In this document: in pieces, positions 7,177 through 11,534 of the stretch
Layout: each line of letters begins with the position of its first letter
Position numbering within the stretch: position 1 is the first letter of the stretch
Assembly: GCA_947632525.1 (NCBI GenBank)
Contig: CANRPQ010000032.1
Location: forward strand, 1-11,534
DNA from: an uncultured Clostridia bacterium
Lineage (GTDB): Bacteria; Bacillota; Clostridia; TANB77; CAG-508
Reading direction: 5' to 3'
Length of the DNA stretch: 11,534 nt
Program-made: the position numbers and the translations under genes
The notes under the pieces: model-generated
The model's input: the letters and a program-made list of their open reading frames with translations, nothing else
What the model was told of the DNA's origin: nothing
The model's database searches: none

Positions 7177-7907
7177 TGGAAGAACGATTGCAAAAATTTT
7201 TAGCAAATCAGGGAATCTGTTCTCGAAGAAAAGCTGAAGAGTCAATATTAGAGGGAAAAGTAAAGGTAAATGGACATATTATAACTGAACTAGGAACAAA
7301 AATAAATCCCGAAAAAGATAAAATAGAATTTGAAGAAAAAGCAGTATCTAATAAAATAGAGAAGGTATATATATTACTAAATAAGCCAATTGGATATGTT
7401 ACAACAGTAAAAGACCAATTTAATAGGCCAACCGTAATGGACTTATTAAAAAATAATGGAAAAAAAATTAAAACGTCTGTTGTACCAGTAGGAAGACTAG
7501 ATATGTATACTTCTGGAGCATTAATTTTAAGTAATGACGGCGACTTTATTTTTGAAGTAACTCATCCAAAACATGAAATAACAAAAACTTATCAAGTTAC
7601 ATTAAAAGGAATAATAACTTTAGAAGAAATAGAGAAACTAAAAAATGGAGTTGATATAGGAAGCTATATTACAAAACCAGCAGAAGTTAAAATAATGAAA
7701 ACAGATGATGAAAAAGGAATTTCCAGAATACAAATAAAAATACATGAGGGCAAGAACAGACAAGTAAGACGCATGTGTGAAGCAATTGGAAGAAAAGTTT
7801 TAGCACTTCATAGAAGCAAAATAGGGATGATAGACGTAAAAGATTTAAAATTGGGAGAGTGGAGATATCTAAATAAAGAAGAAGTAAAATGCATAACTAA
7901 AAATTAA
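7176..7907 (+). CDS. rluB: RluB/RsuA-family rRNA pseudouridine synthase
   Basis: A second pseudouridine synthase of the RsuA/RluB/RluE/RluF branch, which usually modifies one uridine in 23S (RluB) or 16S (RsuA) rRNA. An S4 domain comes first (residues 2-46; RLQKFLANQGICSRRKAEE). The catalytic motif follows as VGRLDMYTSGALILSNDGD (105-123), with Asp109 as the predicted nucleophile. The branch-specific signature EGKNRQVRRMCEAIG is at 191-205. At 243 residues the length suits Bacillota RluB. The ATG at 7176 shares its A with the rluD stop (TAATG). AGAGGA (7164-7169) lies inside the rluD coding sequence, so translation is probably coupled. I prefer RluB over RsuA because of family pattern and context, but the target site is inference. 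Confidence 0.92.
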   Translation: MEERLQKFLANQGICSRRKAEESILEGKVKVNGHIITELGTKINPEKDKIEFEEKAVSNKIEKVYILLNKPIGYVTTVKDQFNRPTVMDLLKNNGKKIKTSVVPVGRLDMYTSGALILSNDGDFIFEVTHPKHEITKTYQVTLKGIITLEEIEKLKNGVDIGSYITKPAEVKIMKTDDEKGISRIQIKIHEGKNRQVRRMCEAIGRKVLALHRSKIGMIDVKDLKLGEWRYLNKEEVKCITKN

Positions 7908-7945
7908 AAATATTATAACAAATATAGAATGACAATTAATGATAT

Positions 7946-7974
7946 TAGACAAATTTATATTTATATGCTAAAAT
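7946..7974 (+). promoter_or_regulatory. Extended -10 promoter upstream of the replication-relaxation-like gene
   Basis: -35 TAGACA (7946-7951; 5 of 6 to consensus), a 17-base spacer, then TGCTAAAAT containing -10 TAAAAT (7969-7974) with an extended TG. The start would be near 7981. No terminator is visible after rluB (7908-7945), so read-through from the upstream operon may add to expression. Confidence 0.8.
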
Positions 7975-7984
7975 GAGAAAAATA

Positions 7985-8042
7985 GTTACTGGTACAATGT
8001 GCCGATAACGTAATATGACTGATAAATAAATCAGTGTAATTA
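7985..8042 (+). other. Structured 5' leader with two tandem hairpins
   Basis: Hairpin 1: GTTA (7985-7988) pairs with TAAC (8006-8009), and GGTAC (7991-7995) pairs with GTGCC (7999-8003) around an AAT loop, with a 2x2 internal loop. Hairpin 2: TAAT (8011-8014) pairs with ATTA (8039-8042), and ACTGAT (8018-8023) pairs with ATCAGT (8030-8035), with a 3x3 internal loop and a 6-base loop. One base separates them. They occupy most of the roughly 100-base leader between the predicted start and the AAAGGAGG site (8068-8075), which stays unpaired. I recognise no known riboswitch. It may be a regulatory RNA element or a protein-binding dyad. Confidence 0.55.
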
Positions 8043-8080
8043 ATATTTAGTCTACTAATTGAAGATTAAAGGAGGAAAAT

Positions 8081-9022
8081 ATGGTAGAAGATAAAGAAAT
8101 AAAGGCTGTAACGTCACCATTTGCAGTACGTAAAGGAGAAATTAAAGTATTTGACGGAAAAGATGGATATGTTTCTATGAACCAAATAATTCATAGAATT
8201 AATATTGGGCATATTAATGATATTCATTTTACAATTATGGAATTGGTAAATGAATTTGAATTTATAACTTCAAGACAGTTATTGCAAATGTTACAATGGA
8301 AAGGTGTTAAAATAGGATCACAGGAAAAACTAAATACTAAATTAGAGCAATTAGTAAAAACAAAGATTTTAACAAGATATTATTTTGATTCAGAAGAAGG
8401 ACAGGGAATTTACCGTATTTACTGCCTAGAGAAAATGGGAAAATACTTATTAAATTCTAGAGGAATAGAATGTAAATGGCAACCAACAGATAATACAAAA
8501 CCAGTTAGTATGATAAAGAAAAGACTTGCAGGAAACCAAACTATGATTGCATATTTACGAAAAGTTAAAGCATTTGACTCATATATGCCAAAACCATCAT
8601 TTACTGCAAAAATGGCAGGAAAGGTTTTTAAAGCAAGTGGTGGAAGTGTAAAATTAACAAAAAATAATAAATTTATTGAGTTTGTATTTGAAGTAATTCG
8701 TAGAGAAGACGATTGGGAAAAGAAACTAGTTGATAAAATGAAATTATATAAAGATTTCTATGAAAATTATCAAGTAGGTGACTCTGGATATATGGGACTT
8801 CCACAGTTAATAATTATTTGCGAAGATGAAAAACATATGGCTGAAACATTTAAAGTAATTGTGATGAATGGATTAGAAATTTCAAATATAAAGCTATATT
8901 TTACTACCGACTTAAGACAAAATGAAGAAACATTAGAAAAGACATTAGTAGAGTTTAAACTAGACGATGAAACTAAAAAATACAAAATGGAAAATATTGA
9001 AGTAAAATTATTGGGAATATAA
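8081..9022 (+). CDS. Replication-relaxation-like winged-helix protein
   Basis: A 313-residue soluble protein. Residues about 46-128 form a winged-helix pattern: FITSRQLLQMLQ (61-72), a recognition-type helix KLNTKLEQLVKTKILTRYYF (83-102), then IYRIYCLEKMGKYLLNSRG (110-128). This arrangement, with a 'flt..ql..l' helix, a wing and a 'yyLt..G...l' helix, is what I know from the replication-relaxation (Replic_Relax) family of plasmid and conjugative elements. The second half has FIEFVFEVIRRED (198-210), KLVDKMKLYKDFY (215-227) and PQLIIICEDE (241-250), the strand-helix-strand layout of the family's nuclease-like C-terminal domain. No clean PD-(D/E)xK catalytic set is visible, so DNA binding is likelier than cleavage. 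The start is fixed by AAAGGAGG at 8068-8075. It has its own promoter and leader and faces a VirD4-like gene. Family assignment is from memory of the pattern, so moderate. Confidence 0.6.
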   Translation: MVEDKEIKAVTSPFAVRKGEIKVFDGKDGYVSMNQIIHRINIGHINDIHFTIMELVNEFEFITSRQLLQMLQWKGVKIGSQEKLNTKLEQLVKTKILTRYYFDSEEGQGIYRIYCLEKMGKYLLNSRGIECKWQPTDNTKPVSMIKKRLAGNQTMIAYLRKVKAFDSYMPKPSFTAKMAGKVFKASGGSVKLTKNNKFIEFVFEVIRREDDWEKKLVDKMKLYKDFYENYQVGDSGYMGLPQLIIICEDEKHMAETFKVIVMNGLEISNIKLYFTTDLRQNEETLEKTLVEFKLDDETKKYKMENIEVKLLGI

Positions 9023-9042
9023 TAACTATATTAGGAATAATA

Positions 9043-9084
9043 AAGCAATAAAAAATTGGGATTTCTCCCAATTTTTTATTGCTT
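9043..9084. terminator. Bidirectional terminator shared by the convergent genes
   Basis: A 19-bp perfect inverted repeat (arms 9043-9061 and 9066-9084) has a TTTC loop. The stem top is G/C-containing (TTGGGA/TCCCAA) and the base is A/T-rich, so each strand has a hairpin followed by a T-rich run. The stop codon of the minus-strand gene (9083-9085) begins within the right arm. It should terminate both the plus-strand gene ending at 9022 and the minus-strand gene. Confidence 0.92.
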
Positions 9085-11452
9085 ATTTCTTGTCTTTTTT
9101 AAAGTTTACAATAATTGCATCTTCATTATCAAATAAATATTTAGAATCTGAAGTATTCATCTGAATAGGGTCTACCTCTCTATCTATATCATAGTTATCA
9201 TTACTTTCTGTTGCCTCTTTATAATGACCTCTGTTATTTTTAAATGTATTTCTAGATGTAGCTTCTGAATCAGATATACCACTAACAAATTTAGAAAAAT
9301 CATAATTCTTTAACTTTTGAGGATCTTTATATTTGGATTCCATAAGATCTACGTTACCTTTATTAACAACACTCTTTCCTTTTATATCTTTAATTTTATA
9401 AATAACTTGCTTTCCCTTTAAAGCCATTATTTTACCAGCAGAGTAATTTGGTTTCCATTTATATTCAATTCCACCCAATTTTTTATCATACTCCTGCTTA
9501 TCTGGAGCTGTATTGTAATCACTTTTCCAAGACCATTCTCTCTTATCTTGCATTGCAGATTCCCACCATTTAACATCTTCAGGAAGAGCATTACCAAATA
9601 TAAATTTATTAACTGTATTTGCAAGTATTAAATCTCTATAATGGTCCCCTCTAGCATCTGCTGATAAGTCACCTTTTAATTGAGATAAGTTTTGAGAATC
9701 TAGTACAGTTGCTACTTTATATTTACGATATAATGTATAAATAGGCTCTGTTGCCTTACAAATATAAGTAGGGAAATCATCTATATACAAGAAATGAGGA
9801 ATACGATTACTGTCATTTCCTGGTCTAGAAAGCACTGATTGTTGCATCAACAATAAGAAGAATAATCCAAATGCTTTATGAGCAGTCTCTCCTAAATCAC
9901 CTCTACGAGTACATAATAATGTTACTTCTCCATCTGCTAAAATCTTATCATAATCTAGGTTATTAGACCTATTACATAAAATATTTTTAACTCCTGGATA
10001 TCTTAATAAGTTATCTAACTCAGTAGAAGCAGTTGCAACAGATTTTTTAGTATTAAATACATTTTTACCGTCTTTATAAAAATTATTTTCAAAGTATCTA
10101 ATAAGTATACGATATTTTTCTGCCAACTCAGGAATTTGCTTCATCTCTTCTACAGCACTCTCTACTAAAGAAAAATCTGTTAACATATTTAACATATCCT
10201 CTAGGTTTGGTAACATTCCTTCATGCTGTATAGGATAAATTTCTTTTAATAAAATTGATAAATTTTCAATGATTTGAACAGCTTCATTCTCTCTATATGC
10301 AAGCTCTACATCAGGTCTACTATGCATAAATAAGCCCTTCAATACTGAAGAAATAGCGACACCCGTTTTTATTGGGTCACTATATATAAATGGGTTTAAT
10401 CCTGGAGAATCTGCACGATTAGGGTCTATTAAGTTAACAGGAATGTGGAAATTATCTGCTACCTTTTTAATTTTATCAACAGACTCATGCTCTGCAGAAA
10501 CATAAGTAATACCCATATTTCGATAAGTAATATTATCACCTGAACTGCTAATAATCATTTTTTTCATATATGACTTATATGTATCAATCTTATCTGGATT
10601 TGGTACTAACATATTTAAACTAAAGTGTTCATTAATATATTCATTATTATAAGGACAATTTAAAGTTGCAAGGCCAGTTTTTAATGCGGTAAATCCCATT
10701 TCCTTTGAAACTTCTTTAAAGAAAGACTTTCTTTCAATATCTCTAGCAAGCATTGGTTCATAAACCATAGTGGTTTTACCAGAGCCAGAAACACCTACAA
10801 TTAAGAAAGATTCAAAACGCTTATTTTCAGGTATACAAACATCCATGCCAGTTTCAGAATCTACACATACTTTTACCTCGCAAGTATAAACCCCATGAGC
10901 TTCCTTATCAGAAGATAAGCTTATACCACCATAATCAAATATAGAATCACGTATATCCTTAGTATCGTTAACAGTAAATAGAAGCCACTTAAGTAGTTTA
11001 TAGAAAGTAACAAGAGGTAAGTATAATCCTAATGCTGTAAAAGCTGGTTTAAATAAGTAATAGAAATTAGTAGCTAAATCAGGGTAATTTGGTAATGATA
11101 GTAAGCCAATCCATACAGCTTGATTTACCCATTGCACTATTGCAGATAATGCTACAATATAAAAACATATTATAAATGAATGGAATATCCTTAATTTTTC
11201 AACATCTGCTTTTGCAAATTTAGAACCACCTGAAAAGAAGAAAGCAAATGTAACACATGCTAAAGCAAGTGTATATTCAATAGGACCCCAATAAGAATAA
11301 GCAACACCTGTAAAAATAATAAACAATAATTCTACTATTCTATCAATAACAATATAAGCAGAAATTAAAGTTAAAATATATGTTACAAATGTATTTCTAT
11401 CTGTTTTTAAAAATTTCAAAAATTTATCTATAAGCTTCAAAAAATTCACCAC
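9083..11452 (-). CDS. VirD4/TraG-like type IV coupling ATPase, membrane anchored
   Basis: A 789-residue protein with four predicted N-terminal membrane segments (about 22-49, 58-74, 90-118, 128-160), a RecA-like ATPase domain and a charged C-terminal tail. Walker A is GVSGSGKTT (220-228). Walker B is HFLYIDDF (553-560), with Asp558 and Asp559. LIDPNRADSPGLNPF (341-355) and VLDSQNLSQL (583-592) match TraG/VirD4 coupling proteins, which feed relaxase-DNA complexes or effectors into type IV secretion channels. Four membrane segments exceed the one to three usual for VirD4/TraG. Residues about 700-789 are low in hydrophobics and probably disordered. The start is uncertain: GTG (11452-11450), the next GTG (11449-11447), or TTG at 11440-11438, for which GTGGTGA would be a good ribosome binding site. 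It is convergent with the replication-relaxation-like gene. No relaxase or channel gene is visible, so its partner is unknown. Confidence 0.85.
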   Translation of the reverse strand: MVNFLKLIDKFLKFLKTDRNTFVTYILTLISAYIVIDRIVELLFIIFTGVAYSYWGPIEYTLALACVTFAFFFSGGSKFAKADVEKLRIFHSFIICFYIVALSAIVQWVNQAVWIGLLSLPNYPDLATNFYYLFKPAFTALGLYLPLVTFYKLLKWLLFTVNDTKDIRDSIFDYGGISLSSDKEAHGVYTCEVKVCVDSETGMDVCIPENKRFESFLIVGVSGSGKTTMVYEPMLARDIERKSFFKEVSKEMGFTALKTGLATLNCPYNNEYINEHFSLNMLVPNPDKIDTYKSYMKKMIISSSGDNITYRNMGITYVSAEHESVDKIKKVADNFHIPVNLIDPNRADSPGLNPFIYSDPIKTGVAISSVLKGLFMHSRPDVELAYRENEAVQIIENLSILLKEIYPIQHEGMLPNLEDMLNMLTDFSLVESAVEEMKQIPELAEKYRILIRYFENNFYKDGKNVFNTKKSVATASTELDNLLRYPGVKNILCNRSNNLDYDKILADGEVTLLCTRRGDLGETAHKAFGLFFLLLMQQSVLSRPGNDSNRIPHFLYIDDFPTYICKATEPIYTLYRKYKVATVLDSQNLSQLKGDLSADARGDHYRDLILANTVNKFIFGNALPEDVKWWESAMQDKREWSWKSDYNTAPDKQEYDKKLGGIEYKWKPNYSAGKIMALKGKQVIYKIKDIKGKSVVNKGNVDLMESKYKDPQKLKNYDFSKFVSGISDSEATSRNTFKNNRGHYKEATESNDNYDIDREVDPIQMNTSDSKYLFDNEDAIIVNFKKDKK

Positions 11453-11479
11453 TTTCTATAAATCTATTCATACATATCT

Positions 11480-11508
11480 ATTATCCTATAAAATGGCAAA
11501 AAAAACAA
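11480..11508 (-). promoter_or_regulatory. Candidate promoter of the coupling-protein gene
   Basis: Read on the minus strand: -35 TTGTTT (11508-11503), a 17-base spacer, then -10 GATAAT (11485-11480; 5 of 6 to consensus). The start would be near 11473, giving a leader of about 20-35 bases depending on the true start codon. The -35 is weak (3 of 6). Confidence 0.5.
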
Positions 11509-11534
11509 GAGCTTTTGCGAAATTTGTTATATTT

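Noticed and set aside
7174..7178. Overlap of the two pseudouridine synthase genes as a frameshift or gene fusion
   Set aside because: Each protein is complete with its own S4 and catalytic domains; TAATG is an ordinary stop-start coupling junction.
7973..8008. An 11-codon frame (ATG at 7973) in the leader of the replication-relaxation-like gene
   Set aside because: Its ATG overlaps the -10 hexamer and lies before the predicted transcription start, with no ribosome binding site, so it is unlikely to be a leader peptide.
11496..11518. GCAAAA/TTTTGC inverted repeat near the right end as a terminator for a gene beyond the window
   Set aside because: The arms are only 6 bp with an 11-base loop; the T-run on the minus strand is inside rather than after the stem, and it overlaps the candidate promoter.
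1..11534. CRISPR array, tRNA/rRNA genes, insertion sequence ends or att-type direct repeats
   Set aside because: I looked for regularly spaced repeats, cloverleaf-type sequence, transposase frames and paired direct repeats, and found none by eye.

Overview
The window is AT-rich throughout (low-30s % G+C by eye). It has strong AGGAGG-type ribosome binding sites, Bacillota-style extended -10 promoters, and protein sequences of the Clostridia/Bacilli type. It looks like chromosomal DNA of a low-GC Bacillota, perhaps an uncultured gut-type Clostridia lineage. The rank and lineage are inference.

Layout. (1) Positions 1-1981: rpsB and tsf (ribosomal protein S2 and elongation factor Ts), separated by a hairpin-bearing gap and closed by a strong intrinsic terminator. 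S2 has an unusually long acidic tail with a basic end. (2) 2004-4439: a self-contained metal-resistance operon made of a CadC-type ArsR/SmtB repressor and an HMA-less Zn/Cd/Pb P1B-type ATPase. It has a canonical promoter whose start region lies inside a 12-2-12-like operator. (3) 4446-7907: an apparent three-gene operon behind an extended -10 promoter, encoding a large polytopic GT-C-like membrane protein, an RluD-type pseudouridine synthase (TTG start) and an RluB/RsuA-type pseudouridine synthase. The last two genes overlap by one base. (4) 7946-11508: a convergent pair. The plus-strand gene encodes a winged-helix protein resembling the replication-relaxation family, behind its own promoter and a leader with two tandem hairpins. 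The minus-strand gene encodes a 789-residue VirD4/TraG-like type IV coupling ATPase with four predicted N-terminal membrane segments. They meet at a 19-bp perfect inverted repeat that should terminate transcription from both sides.

How the genes work together. Regions 1 and 3 are mostly translation and RNA-modification housekeeping. Region 2 is a metal-sensing and efflux unit where the usual follower of tsf (pyrH) would often be found. Region 4 is the least ordinary part. Two protein types normally seen in conjugation or plasmid mobilization sit together next to core genes, with no relaxase, integrase or secretion-channel gene in view. Whether this is the edge of an integrated conjugative element or a chromosomal system with another role cannot be decided here, because the window ends 82 bases beyond the coupling-protein gene.
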